A stretch of DNA of 64,000 nt from Linderina pennispora (GCF_002104995.1 NW_024468250.1:496001-560000); one strand, 5' to 3'; positions 10,696-22,033 are shown, counted from the first letter of the stretch. Notes: a model not told the origin generated them from the sequence alone. Numbers and translations: made by a program.

Positions 10696-12138
10696 CTAGT
10701 AGACAAAATCAGCAAAACGTCTCCAAAAGTTGTTACTGTGGATGCTCTCAAGCACTGCTGGTGTGTCAGTAATGGAAATATACACATCCTTGCTTGGTGG
10801 GCGAGTAGGCAGGATGCTGACTATATCAGGCAAATCGAGTGGGGCGACTAGTAACAAAATCCGCAGCTCCATATCCAAAGTCTATGTCGTACAGTCCAAA
10901 CCGAGACTGGATTCGATATGGTTGTATGTAGCCCATACATCATCGATCTGGTAACCGGGCCCATGAAAAGGGTTGGGTTCTGGTTTAGCACATCAAAATA
11001 GGCCCGTATCTGTGGTGCCTGTGCACGGTTCGACAGCATGTCTGATATTAACTGCAACCTCGGCCAGTGTTTCGAACGTTGTTGCCTGGATGGTTCTCTC
11101 GATTGGGTTTGTCGTCATAGGAAGATATTGGGCATTTCCAATATAATTCATGTCAGATATACCAAGACGGCGGCGACAATCGCATGCAATGATGGTCAAA
11201 TGGAGATGCGCCATGTCACTAGGCTTGCTTGGCGAGTTAAGAAACTCAGCCATATTTGCAGACTGCGCCTGAGACACCGTCTTGACGATCAGTGCGCTCA
11301 GGGCATCGTTAATTGAAACCCGGGGACCATCCACTGTGCACTTCTGCACACCATCTCGCAGACATGCAAGCTTGTCGTAGCCGATCCGGTAGAGGCAGCC
11401 TTGGTGGTTAGCATTCTGTGTACCGGCATGAATTGCCTTGTTGCGCTCTATTGGAGAGAGTGATCCCATGGCTATTGCTGCTGGCAGAGGGGTTGTAATA
11501 CTAACTCGGAGGAGATCATCAACCTCGGCTCTCTCATCAGTAGGGTCACCGATAAGAACCGCACGATCAAAGCAGACACTTATCTCAGGCGCAGGCACTC
11601 CAGTCAGCAATGCTCGCATTTCGTCTGCCCAGCGATTTACGAAACTGTAGAAGCCGGTACCGTCCGCAACACCATGGACTGCACTGATGAACAACGCCAC
11701 CCCAGATGACTCTCGAAATCTGACTATGTGGACATGCAGCATCTTTATCTGGCCAGTCTCTTGGTCAGGAAGTGCGGTCACGCTAGTAGTCATCAGTCCA
11801 GCAGGCCAGGTGTGTGGGTTGTAGCTCGAGGATTTGATGTCTGAAAAGAGGATATCCGAGGTTGACTCGAGGTAGTTTGGCATGTTCAGGTCATCCTTGT
11901 CGACGGCAATTGCGAGCCCTCCGTCGGTGCGCTGTTTGAAGTATCCGAGATATATTGGGAACTTTCTCCAATGCCCTGTAGAAAGCCTCTCTGAGCATGC
12001 CACTGCTCAGGAAAGTCAGGCATCGCTGGTAGTGTTCTCGTAGAACAAGATAAGATCAGTGTTGACCGCAGAAATACCTGCATCGACGTAGGCCAGGGGA
12101 ATAACCTGTGAGGTGACTGAGTTCATAAAGTGTGCCAT
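10696..12138 (-). pseudogene. BAHD-family acyltransferase, copy 2 (multiple frameshifts)
   Basis: Near-duplicate of the intact gene downstream. The catalytic HGVADG is preserved in the longest frame (10993-12003), but aligning the two copies shows at least six single-base insertions. Three lie within 60 bp around 11960-12022 (gatgcctgac, ctttcctgag and gagaaagttc against gatgctgac, ctttctgag and gagaaattc). One lies near 11030 (tgtcgaacc against tgtcaacc), one near 10910 (aatccagtctc against aatcagtctc) and one near 10828 (gcctgata against gctggcata). As written the frame stops after about 40 residues. Substitutions between the copies are modest and often conservative, suggesting recent duplication. 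Whether the insertions are decay or assembly error cannot be settled here; the same insertion bias affects essential genes in this window. Confidence 0.7.
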
Positions 12139-12845
12139 ATTAGCGCAGTGAAAAGGGACAATAAAGGGTGTGAGAATGATGCACCTCTAACGGGCTGGAG
12201 ACATAGGTTCCTTTTATTGGCATCCACCCGTCATATGTTCACAGCGGATATGCAGGCCTCCAAACAATGCAATTTCCGCATCCCTGGGGAACAACTGTTG
12301 AGGGAGGGAGGGTATATATGAGTTGGGGATTTTGAGGGAGACAACCGTGGGATGGATCAACAGGCAGCTGCACATAGGCTTACAATATGGCGGAAGGTAC
12401 ACAAAGGGACGTGGTGCAGATTCATGCCTACAGGAATGACAATGATAGTCTGACTGCATCACACACCTCATGGATGCCACTGGCAAGTTAATTGATTTTG
12501 TGCCAGCATTTTGCTGCGTGATCGTCAATTTGGTGTGAAAACGGTCGGGCAATTCCTGGATAGCTGATCATGCACCACCCTGCGGAATAGTGTGGTGTTT
12601 AAAATAGACCCTCGGCCCAACGGTGCAGACAGTGGACGCGAGGTTTCTCATAAGTCTATGCATGCAGTGTGCTCAGGTGGTGAAAGATGTCCCCAGATAA
12701 GAGCTACCTGGAGCCTGCGGCCATAAAATAGTTGGTCCATGAATCATACCACCTTGACATGCATGGTGTATTTGCCGGTGCGCAGAATGCTTCTCTCCTC
12801 AGACACTAGACGCTCTTTTCTTTGCTTACATTAATTTGAAACAGT
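12139..12845. other. Spacer between BAHD copy 2 and the PC-esterase-like gene
   Basis: About 700 bp shared by divergent promoters. The first 300 bp are part of the tandem duplication. A TATA-like run (gggtatatatgag, about 12309-12321) is present in copy 2's promoter but not in the corresponding stretch of copy 1. No gene recognised. Confidence 0.45.
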
Positions 12846-14556
12846 ATGCTGCATCCAGCCGCAGGAATAAGTGTTGGTGGGCGCGTCAAGCGATGGTTGG
12901 CTATAATCGTCGTGGCAGCGCTTGCATACAAGCTGCTCTCTGTGCTTGTGGCGCTGGTGCAGCCACCAGGGTACCGGCGCCACCCGGTGGCTCACCAAGA
13001 AGACAACAGTGAACAGCATACCATGGCAGACCTGAGTTGTGCCGCGAATCCACTAGACTCTGCTGTGTGGAGATACAGCGGAAACAGCACACCTTTCGCA
13101 GTTCCTGCCAAACCCGGTCCGCTCTATATCGAAGCAGGGAATCCCGTGTGCATTCGCGTAGTGGTGCCGCCAGCTCAGCCAGGCGGCGATTCCGCCAAGA
13201 CCAGCAAGCAAATGACACACCTGTTCCAGCCGTTGGCAGGTAACCCGATGCACTGGGACTCGATAATTCTTGATGCGGTCGGACAGAAGAGCGGAGTGAG
13301 TGTGCCTATCCACCTGCACCCCGTGCGGCATCTCTCTATGATCGACCGCGGCTTTGTGCACGTGTACGAGGGCCAATTTCGTGCCCTACGATGGCGATGT
13401 GTTCAAGGTAGTCTGGTCTGCTTGAGTACCGAGATGCCATGTGGAACTACGAGCATCCGAGCAAGGTGCCGCCCTATGCACCCGAAGCGATCAGTGCTGA
13501 CTTTGAAATTGCAGTCAGTGTACGGCACTCAAGCCCCTATCACCTCAATAACTACGCAAAACTGCCATTTTGCGAGCATGCCGATGTCCACGGCCGCTGG
13601 TACAGAACCTCATCGCTGCCGTTTTCACCTGCGGTATATGGACTTCCAGTCGTGGATGGCCGTGTTTGGCTGCCATTTACATGCAGGCTACGTGGGTACA
13701 CATACAGCGAGTTCCTGCAGTGCCTGGATGTCAACCGGCCACTGTCACCAGACCGCGGTGAGCCGTACACAATCCACTGGTTTGGAGACACAAACAGTCG
13801 GCGTGCGCTGAAAAAGATCACATCTCTGGGAGACTGGTGCAGTGGAAATGATCTAGGCTCTGCAAAGTGCCAATGCGACGACAGCAGCGAGGGATTCGGG
13901 CGATTCACAGGCCAGAACAAGGTCCGCGATTCGCTGATCCACCTGAACGACGAGGATGGTGGATGGTCAGTGAGCGAAGATGGCAAGCACAAGGGCCGAA
14001 CAGTGACCAGTCCGCTCGCCCGCATCCACTTCCACAGGTGGGAGGGCCTGACGGCGTTCAATCACCCGCCATGGCAAAAGACCTTTCGACAGTGTGGGCA
14101 AGTTCCATCGCGCCGACCTGGTAGTGCTGTCGCTGGTCAACATTGATGTTTCGTTTGGCACGTTTCTCGAGTATACGCATGCGCTTGACGAGCTCGTTCG
14201 CCATCTGAGAAGCCACTACGCGGAAACGGCGATAGTGCTGCGCACGCCACAGTACTTTTGCTGCCGCGCCCCATCTGGCGCCCCACTGCGGCGCATGCAG
14301 AAGGACAGAAACATGCAGTTCTACGACTACACGCACAGGCTGCTGAAGCACAGCTTTGGAAGCCTGCTGCGCGTGTGGGACGCTGGCGGCATCACCGAGG
14401 CCCTGCCTATGACGAAACGCAAGGCCATTTCGAGGTGTGGCATTAACGCAGTGCCCGCTGACATCGTGCCATGTCGAGAACCATCTACTGATCAATAGCC
14501 TCTGCAACCTGCCGTCTGTCAACAGGGTCGAGTACGCCGAACATGAGCTAGCATAG
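12846..14556 (+). CDS. Type II membrane protein with a PC-esterase (SGNH)-like domain
   Basis: About 560 residues. A short basic cytosolic start is followed by a single hydrophobic anchor (LAIIVVAALAYKLLSVLVALV, about residues 18-38) and a large lumenal part. Three blocks resemble PC-esterase/NXPE-type acyl esterases or O-acyltransferases: WFGDTNSRRALKKI (cf. the GDS block), VVLSLVNIDVSFGTF, and a C-terminal GHFEVWH ... ADIVHVENHLL block that could supply the Asp/His pair. Note that the usual Ser of GDS is Thr here, so catalysis is uncertain. Such proteins modify cell-wall or secretory glycans in the Golgi (family knowledge). Frame changes near 13385, 13432, 14085, 14405, 14452 and 14472 are mostly single extra bases; following them gives a smooth ending at the TAG at 14554-14556. 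Confidence 0.6.
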
Positions 14557-15736
14557 GACTATTGATAAAATTTGTCATAATCTGTTTGTTTTGTCATCAT
14601 GGCGATCCTTTTGCGAAATCAAGGCCCGAGATATTTGCGCTGCGGATCCATGCCATGTTTTCTTGGTGAGACGGATTTATAGTGGGCGAGAGGCAGAAAT
14701 CCTCTGCCAGCCGTCGTCTGAGGGACTCCGATCAGTCGCTGATGCCAATGCAAAAGAGGCGGCGGCTTCCTCTGGCTACCAAACATGTTTACTGCTGCGT
14801 GTCGGTAGCCGTTTACAGCCGAGCGCGATTCAGTGTCCCTCGGGGCCAGTGCGAACAATGGCACCGGGTGGTATTGACGAAGGCAACAATCGCCCTACAT
14901 TGCCAGAGAATTGCCAGAACAAAGTCCGCAAGCGGCGGGTATTCCTTGCCGTAGACAGGTAGCTTCCCTCTTTCTGCGCTTCGCAGACGGGCACTGACCC
15001 TTTCCTTCTTGAGCGCTGGCAGAGAAATTCCGCATCTGCGCTGGGGGATTTCGCGAAGATTTGTCCTGTTTTGTTGACAAATCCGCTGGCTTCTCCGCCA
15101 TTTTGGTTTGCCAGGACCGAAGTCCGCCGTCAGCCTGGTCCACAAATGGGGCAAAGAGTAACGTAGGGCTGACTAAAAGGCTGCGGGTGCTCCGGCCGCT
15201 TCCACTTGGGAAGTGGAAAAAGCAATAAAAAGCATGGCCGCACTTTCGAGCAAAGCGATTTTCACAGCCCGACGCGATGTCTGAAAAAGAAACACTACCG
15301 CTTTGCAATAGCAAAATTTTTTACAGGCAAATAATTGGCAAGAGACAAAGCCCCCTCCCCAATTCCTGCACACCGCACGCAGCCTTCCCGGTAGGACGCG
15401 GCGGTGCGTGAATGATGACAAAAGTGGTCACCGGGGGTGGGCGGGATATATAAAGGAGTGCTGCAAGTCCGCCTGCTGCACTATCCTCAGCCTCCTCTCT
15501 CTCCTCCCTTTCTGCTCTAGCAATTCCACACCTTCCATCTCTTCGTTTAGTTGGACAGGGCTTCCTGGCAGAGTAGAAACGTAAATAAGCTTTTTTTTGC
15601 ACCCTCATTATTTGTAATCGGCCACTGCCTTCCCCGCATAAGCACCTCTTTCGGCTGGTCCCTGTTCCATTTCTCGTTTCGACGCCAAAGCTCCAGAGAT
15701 CTCCTTCTAGAAGCACCGAAAAGAAGAAAAAACACA
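14557..15736. promoter_or_regulatory. ERG4 upstream region with TATA box at 15447-15455
   Basis: About 1.2 kb without a supportable gene; the overlapping short frames lack domains. A consensus TATATAAAG at 15447-15455 lies about 280 bp before the ERG4 ATG, implying a pyrimidine-rich leader of some 250 nt (ctcctctctctcctccctttctg near 15490). No sterol-response element could be identified with confidence. Confidence 0.55.
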
Positions 15737-17153
15737 ATGAGCGACCGGATTTCGAGCGACCAGCTGCTGGATTCGCAGCGTGTCACCAGCGACCCACGCC
15801 CACGCGACGACGTTGCCTACGAGGATGTGACGGACAGTAGTTTCGTGTACGAGTTCGGCGGCCCCGTCGGCGCCTTCTCGATGATCGTTGGATTCCCGCT
15901 GCTGATGGGCTACCAGTTCCTGTGTGTCTACGACAACAAGGGCGCGTTCCTGCTGCCTGACAGTCCTGGGCGACTTTTTCCCGTGGGCGGGCCGCATGTT
16001 TGCGCGCTACTGGGACATTGCGGCGCCCAGCTGGACTGGTGCCAAGATCTACCTCGGCTTCACGCTCTTCATGGTCGCCCTGGCGTACGTTGCTCCCGGC
16101 CCGACCATGTACGGCTACAAGCTGCCGAGCCTGAACGGCCAGCGCCTGCCATACAACTGCAACGCGCTGTGGTCGTGGTGGATTACCGTGGCCACGTCGC
16201 TGGTGCTGCACTTTACCGGCCTGTTCCGGCTGACTGAGGTCATCGACAACCTGGGCCCGATTCATGAGCGTCGCCATGCTGTGGAGCTTCTTCCTGGCCG
16301 GTGCTGTCTACGCTGTGACGGCGCTCAAGGGCGAGAAGCACCGCGCATCTGGCAACCTGGTCTACGATTTCTTCATGGGCGTGTGCCTGAACCCGCGTCT
16401 GGGCTCGCTTGACATGAAGCTGTTCACCGAGCTGCGCATCCCGTGGCCCGTGCTGTTCTTCATCTCGCTGTCGTGCGCCTTCAAGCAGTACGAGACGATC
16501 GGCTACGTGACGCCCGAGTCTGCGTTCATGGTCCTTGCGCACTGGCTGTACTCGAACGCCTGCAACAAGGGCGAGGAGTGCGTGATCACCTCCTGGGACA
16601 TTTTCTACGAGCTCGAGAGCTGGTATCTGCTGTTCTGGAACCTGGCCGGCGTGCCCTTCTCGTACTGCTACTCGTCGATCTACCTGCTGCAGAACGGGCC
16701 CATGAACTTCTCGCTGCCCTGGGTTGTGTTCTGCTACACGCTGCTGCTTGGTTGGCTACTTCTTCTGGGACACCGGCAACGCACAGCGCAACCGCTTCCG
16801 CATGTTCTGGAACAACACCCTGATCAAGCGCAATGCGTTCCCGCAGCTCCCATACAGCTTCATCAAGGACGCAAAGTACATCCAGACCCAGCACGGCAAC
16901 AAGCTGCTGATTGACGGCTGGTACGCGTATGCCCGCAAGCCCCACTACACCGCCGACCTGATGATGTCGCTGTCGTGGGGTCCTCATTACCGGCTTTGGC
17001 TCCTTCTTCCCCTACTTCTACCTGACCTTCTTCCTGATCGTTCTGGTTCACCGTGTCGGCCGCGACGACGCCCGCTGCGCCCGCAAGTACGGCGCCGACT
17101 GGGACGAGTACATGCGCGTTGTGCCCTGGAAGTTTGTCCCCTACATCTACTGA
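15737..17153 (+). CDS. ERG4: Delta(24(24(1)))-sterol C-24(28) reductase
   Basis: Last enzyme of ergosterol synthesis, reducing the C24(28) double bond with NADPH in the ER membrane. About 470 residues, polytopic, of the ERG4/ERG24 sterol-reductase family. Diagnostic pieces: a hydrophilic N-terminus ([11 protein letters not shown]), [51 protein letters not shown] and the ending [30 protein letters not shown], which matches the family's C-terminal signature. The [10 protein letters not shown] block and the presence of ERG11 alongside favour ERG4 over the C-14 reductase ERG24. Four frame changes (near 15960, 16258, 16755 and 16980) are each repaired by dropping one base. The stop (17151-17153) is 169 bp from the convergent CYP51 stop. 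Confidence 0.85.
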
Positions 17154-17322
17154 ACATTATAATTTTTATCAACACTAATACACCTTTCTGGTCCAGACCT
17201 TGAGCCTTCTCAGAAACGCCACATCGCCTCGGATATGCACATCTTCCGTAGTAACCAGTGTAGAGATTCAGAACCTATTTTTTCTTTGGAAAAGCGAAAT
17301 CGAGAAATAAAACATTTTTTGC

Positions 17323-18958
17323 TTAGTCGTGGCGACGCTTGTAGTGGGTAAGCACAGGGCCCTCGGGCAGCATGACCATGGACTGGTAGTTGCGCTCGGG
17401 CATGCCGCGCTTGGGGTCCAGCGAGAACTCGAACCGCGACAGCAGCACGTACAGGATCGTCTTGATCTGCAGGTAGGCAAACTGCTCGCCAATGCAGCGA
17501 TGCCGGCCAGCGCCAAACGGCAGGTTGGGCGAGCGGGCCGAGGTCGTGGTGGCGCCAAAGCCGTAGTCAGTCGTGGCCTTGTCGGCAGCGCCCTCTGCCT
17601 CGTCGTCCTGCTCCCAGCGCGACGGCACCCAGTCCTCGGCGTTCTTGTAGTACTTCTCGTCGAGCGCCGAGATGGCGGTCGAGGCCACCAGGTAGTTGCC
17701 AGCGGGGATCACGTAGTCGGTGTTGGGGATGGCGACGGGCTTGATCACCTTGCGCATGATCTGAACCAGCGGCGAGCGGATGCGCAGGGTCTCGCGCACA
17801 ACGTTATCCAGAACCGAGAAGTCCTTGACTTGATCGTACGAGGGCTCTGGGATGTCCTTGCCGACGAGCTTGGCGCCCAGCATATTCTCCATCTCGGCAC
17901 GCGCCTTGTCGGCGAACCTCGGGCTGATTGGCCAGGTTCAGAATCGACCAGGTGGTGGTGGCCGCCGATGTGTGCTGGCCAGCCATCAGCAGAGCAATCA
18001 GCATGTTGCCGACCTGCTTGTCAGTCATCTCCTTGCCATTCTTGTACTTTGCGTTCATCAGCACGTCCAGCATGTCGGTGTGCTTGACATCGGGGTTGGC
18101 GCGACGCTCCTTGATGACCTTGCCGAAGATTCCATCCAGCTCGTCGTGGGCCTTGTCGGACGCGTAGTACGACGGCAGCGGCAGCCACTCGAACAAAAAG
18201 TGGATCGGGGTGAAGCACCCATCGAGCGTGTGGTACAGGTCAGCCACGCCCTCGTACAGCTTCGAGCGGATCTCGGGGCCCAGCAGCGTGTGCGATGCGG
18301 TCATAATGATCATCTCCGAGATGGCCTTGAGAATATCAACCGTGTCCTCCTCCTTCGTCCAGTGCTTGTCGACGTACTGGTTGGTCTCCTCGATGAAGAT
18401 CGGGATATACGACCTAAAGTTCTCGATCGACAGCCCAGCCTTCACCATGCGCTTCTGCTCCATCAGCACGGCGTTCGGCACGTCGTAGACGACGTCGGCG
18501 CCAAACACGGGCTTGGTCAGCGAGTTGTAGGCGTCCTCGCAGTGACATGCGAGTGGCGTGCGTTGAAGACAAAGTCGTTGCCGTCAATGTCCACGCACAC
18601 GGTCATCTTGCGGCCAAACATCAAGAAGGTGAAGAAGTTGCCGTACTTCTTTTGGTTCTCCCGAATAAAGTTGATCGGGTGGATGCCAAACTGAATCATC
18701 GATCCGATGAACGGAATGTAGTATGGCACGAATGGCGGCTCCGACGGCTTGCAGGTCATCTAAATAAAATACGTCGTTTAGTCATCTGCATGTTTGAATT
18801 TGGTCCGGCGAGCAGGCGGCACCCCTTACCTTGTACTCGAACTGAGCCCAGGTGACGAGGAACGAGATAAACACGGCGACTGTAACGAAGGCGCAGGCGA
18901 CAGGGGACTTCGCCATGAGAGCAAGGTACTGCTCCCAAGCAGACTGGAAAACACCCAT
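17323..18958 (-). CDS. ERG11: Lanosterol 14-alpha-demethylase (CYP51)
   Basis: Cytochrome P450 that removes the 14-alpha-methyl group of lanosterol or eburicol; the azole target. About 520 residues in two exons. Exon 1 (18830-18958) encodes MGVFQSAWEQYLAL and a single membrane anchor. Exon 2 contains the I-helix motif AGQHTSAATTTW, the ExxR motif in VRETLRIRSPL and the haem loop PFGAGRHRCIGEQFA, the CYP51 form of the Cys-ligand signature. IIMTASHTLLGPEIR is also typical. The exon junction follows an in-phase Lys codon (QFEYK / MTCKPSEPP). Frame changes occur near 18545 (a missing base, or two extra, before EDAYNSLTKPVFG) and near 17905 (one extra base; restored NQPEVADKARAEMENML). It stands convergent to ERG4 and divergent from the Gln-rich regulator. 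Confidence 0.93.
18760..18829 (-). other. ERG11: Intron 1 of CYP51 (70 nt)
   Basis: On the minus strand it begins GTAAGG and ends TTTATTTAG, splitting the membrane-anchor exon from the catalytic exon in phase 0. Without removal the frame stops within the intron. Confidence 0.8.
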
Positions 18959-19525
18959 GGTTTGGCTGTTGTGGATAATAAGGCAAATGGAGGAGCTAAG
19001 GGGGAGAGAAGGGAGGAGAGAGGCTCGCTGTGTTGCGTGAGGTTTTTCTGTGTTGGACCGGTTGGGTCGAGTTCCCTTGTTCTTATACCAGAGGTTTTTG
19101 GAATCTCGCCTGTTGGCTGGCGATCTGTCTGCTAGCCCATGGAATCTCATCTCTCCTGTTCATTGTGTGGGGTTTCAGGAATTTTCGCTTCCCTTTTGGA
19201 GCCTGCTGGAACAAACCGCACATCCGCCAAGGCCGGACACAGTGCCGCCTGTGCGCTGCAGGGGCGTTTGCACGCTGTCAGGTGGTGCCTGCTGCCGGCC
19301 GGAGGAGTGGCTGGAAAAGAGTGTTGCCAAGCAATGGTTGCACCACGGCCGCCTGTCGGCACGAAACAATGCATATCTCGGAAATACCGATCGTTGCCTT
19401 GTTTTGCAGTTTTTCGGACCAGCTGGCGGTAGGGCTTCGCCCTATTCACATGCTGCTGAGCAGATGCGGTTGGTGATCGATTAGACATTAGATAATAGAT
19501 TGCAAGATATCAAGACGAGATCATA
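18959..19525. other. Spacer upstream of CYP51
   Basis: About 570 bp between the CYP51 start and the 3' end of the Gln-rich gene. It holds the CYP51 promoter and 5' leader (purine-rich on the plus strand near 18985-19025). No TATA element or gene is evident; several short overlapping frames have no domain content. Confidence 0.4.
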
Positions 19526-21140
19526 TCAGTAGCCGGGGGGATTGGGCAGCTGGGCCTGCTGCCGGTTGATGAGCATTTGCAGGGACTGCTGGTGCTGGTG
19601 CTGTTGTTGCTGTTGTTGCTGCTGGAGCATCTGCTGCTGCTGCCGTACATGCTGCTGCTGCTGCGGCTGCTGCCGGACCTGCTGCAACTGAATCCCTTCC
19701 TCTCTGTCTGGCGAAGCCTCGACAGCATCTTGCGCCTTTCTGCTGGATTTGCGAGCCTCGTTGATGTTCTTTCGCACAGTCTGCGAGTACTTTGTCAGGG
19801 TCATGTTTTCCCTGGTCCATGTCATCGGCAACCTCCTGGATCGCCCTCGCAAGCGACTCCTCCGACTCGTTGCCGCTACGCAGCTGCTGGATGCGTGTAT
19901 ACACTGCAGTGATGCGACTCCAGTTCTGGCGCCGTCTGCTGTCCATCTTTTCGCGCCATTTGTTGCCGTGTACTCTATCGTACTCTTCTGATTCAGCGCG
20001 GTAACTGTACAACGCCCGGACCGACTCGAACTTTCCGATCGAGGGGATGGATTCAGGGTCGCCAACTCTCAGATTCTCTGTGGCCGATGTCCGGGGCACC
20101 TGGGTATCCTGGGCATCGTCAGCAACCGGCTGCTCTGCCGACTGCGTGACTGGCTGCTTCGATTGCCGAGGCCGCGTGCGCTTTCGCTTTTGTGGCTGCT
20201 GGCGCGCAACCGCTGCCTGAGCAACCGCTGCCGCCGATATCGCCTGGGAGGTCAAGGAGGGCACCGCAGGGAGAGCTGATTGCGGAGCGAGCACTGTCTG
20301 CTGTGCTGTTTGCTGTGCTGTCTGTTGCGTCGTTTGCTGTTGCGCAGCCATCGATAGAGACAGCCCTGTGGCTTGCTGCTCGGGTGCTGCTGTGGCACGC
20401 AGCCCTAGCGACTGCATCTGGAGCTGCTGCTGCGGGTCACTGGCCGCACTGACTGCTGCTGCTACGATTGCTGCCTGTGACGCGAATGATGCTGATTCCG
20501 CCGTGTGGATATTTGTCAGTGCGGTGGCTGCTTCTGAGATACGCGTCCTCTGCTGGTCGCCATGGACAATCTGCACCTGCATCTCGGGTGTCTGTGCAGC
20601 CACCGTGTAGGTCTGCCCGTCACGGTCAAACTGCCCTGCGTTCTGTATCGGTGTGCGCAATGTTGGTTGGAAGTACATATGCTGTTGCTGTTGTTGTTGC
20701 TGCTGCTGCTGTTGCTGTTGCGGCTGTTGCTGTTGCGGCTGTTGCGGCTGTTGCGGCTGTTGCGGCTGTTGCTGAACCTGGTGGTGGTGTTGCTGCTGCT
20801 GCTGCTGCTGCTGTGTCAGTGGGCTGGATACAGAGCCCGCAGGTAGGGTGGCCGCAGGACTGCTCATTGTGTGTAGTGTATCGGGCTGGCTAAGACGCAC
20901 ACGCTTGTTAGCCTCAGTGTCCATGGCACCCTGCAGCCTCTCTGCGTACCTCAGATTCAGCTCAAGCAACTGGCGCACAGAGGCTTGGAGCGTGTTTATT
21001 TCTGCATTCGCCTTCCGGAGGGAATCCCACAGAAGCTGTTCGCGATCACTCGCCTGCGGGTCCGGGTGCGGAATGCTTTGGTCCAAGGCGAGCAGCCCAA
21101 TGCTGGAGAGCAAGGTGTTATGGCTGCTGTGCGAGGCCAT
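19526..21140 (-). CDS. Gln-rich nuclear protein with a GCR1_C-like domain
   Basis: About 535 residues. Order: an N-terminal helical segment (REQLLWDSLRKANAEINTL ... LLELNLRYAERLQ, residues about 35-75) that could form a coiled coil; long Gln-rich low-complexity stretches; a basic patch QKRKRTRPRQSKQP (likely nuclear signal); then a domain at about residues 365-430 containing SIPSIGKFESVRALYSYRAE and RRRQNWSRITAVYTRIQQL. This resembles the DNA-binding GCR1_C domain of fungal activators of glycolytic genes. A second Gln-rich tail ends QLPNPPGY. One frame change near 19790 (an extra base) separates DPDKVL from SQTVRKNINEARKS. Role in transcription is inferred; targets are unknown. The domain match is moderate. 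Confidence 0.6.
20683..20815 (-). repeat. CAG/CAA (polyglutamine) tracts in the Gln-rich gene
   Basis: The plus strand reads ctgttgctgttgttgttgct and similar triplets, encoding runs of Gln with interspersed Pro and His. A second tract lies at about 19595-19680 and a weaker one at 20290-20345. Codon mixing (CAG with CAA) means that part of the length is selected as protein rather than being a pure microsatellite. Confidence 0.8.
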
Positions 21141-22033
21141 TGTGTGTGGGAATAGTTAAAATAAAAAAAGCCGGTGACGAAATATAACCCGCGACCAGGA
21201 TAATGGAGCAAAGGGGTATCGAAAGGTGGGGAGAAAAGGGGTTTAGATAAGAATAGCAGGCAAAATAGAGCAGTAAATTAAAAGGGAATGGAGCGAAAGA
21301 GAGATGCGCGACGATTCTCCGAGTTTAAAAAGGAAGGGACAATACCCAAGGTTCTTATATGCCGAAAACAAGTATTACCCCGACCAGCCACAGCACGTAT
21401 TGATAATTTTTCAGGATATACAGGAACACTGCAAAAATTGCAGGCAAGCAGGGGTAGAAAAGCCTGGAAAAAGGAGGAAGAGCAGAAAAACACAGGAAGC
21501 GAACGGAGAAAAAGAGGAACAAATTGAATCTCAAATTTCATTTCACGATACACGGCAGAAGAACCTTGACAAACAGGCACTCGAGTTTGGCCTGCTCCAC
21601 GCCAAAAAGCGGTGTTATTGGCAGTCGGTGACCCACAAAGGGACCTTCGGCAAAGTGCCCATAGGATGTTTACGTGAATCGTCGGCACTACCATCTGTCA
21701 CGGGGCGGGAAATGACATTGTCCAGGGATGCGCGGGAGGCATATATTGACCCGCGTCTTGTGCCCCAGCCTTGAGCGAGTGCTGTATCCTGTTTACGAGA
21801 CTAGGAAAGCCCCCTCCGCCCGAGCGCCTCCGCTTGCCGATTATGAACTCTTAGTGTGAACCTTGTTCACAGGAGCACAATTGTGCTGCTCGGAATGGCG
21901 CCCAGCGCTCAGAAACCCGTGTCACAAACGCAATAATGCCATGCACGTGATGCATTGTTTTGTGGTCGCTCTTTCATACGGGACATCTTTCGAAAAACGC
22001 AAAAACTATACACATGGCGAGCATATAGGACAC
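21141..22033. other. Spacer between the Gln-rich gene and the PP2C gene
   Basis: Nearly 900 bp. The first 350 bp are purine-rich. A 156-codon frame (21304-21774, plus) is Lys/Arg/Gln-rich with no recognised domain and no support from context; I leave it uncalled. The promoter of the Gln-rich gene lies at the left end. Confidence 0.4.

Larger units (their letters stand above)
8737..12435 (-). repeat. Tandem duplication of a BAHD acyltransferase gene with its promoter
   Basis: Two direct copies, about 8737-10475 and 10696-12435, offset by about 1.96 kb. Identity covers the coding region and continues upstream: both start codons are preceded on the minus strand by the same block (plus-strand atattagcgcagtgaaaagg at 10174 and 12139) and by matching stretches such as gtgggatggatca (10381, 12349) and ggaaggtacacaaa (10424 and 12390). 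The 3' halves downstream of the stop codons are less alike. The duplication therefore included the promoter, so both copies could be expressed alike. Confidence 0.8.

Noticed and set aside
17329-18694. Plus-strand frames of 252 and 280 codons over CYP51
   Set aside because: Mirror frames of the P450; the haem-binding and ExxR motifs are on the minus strand.
21304-21774. 156-codon plus-strand frame in the spacer
   Set aside because: No domain or helpful context, and composition typical of a purine-rich promoter region.
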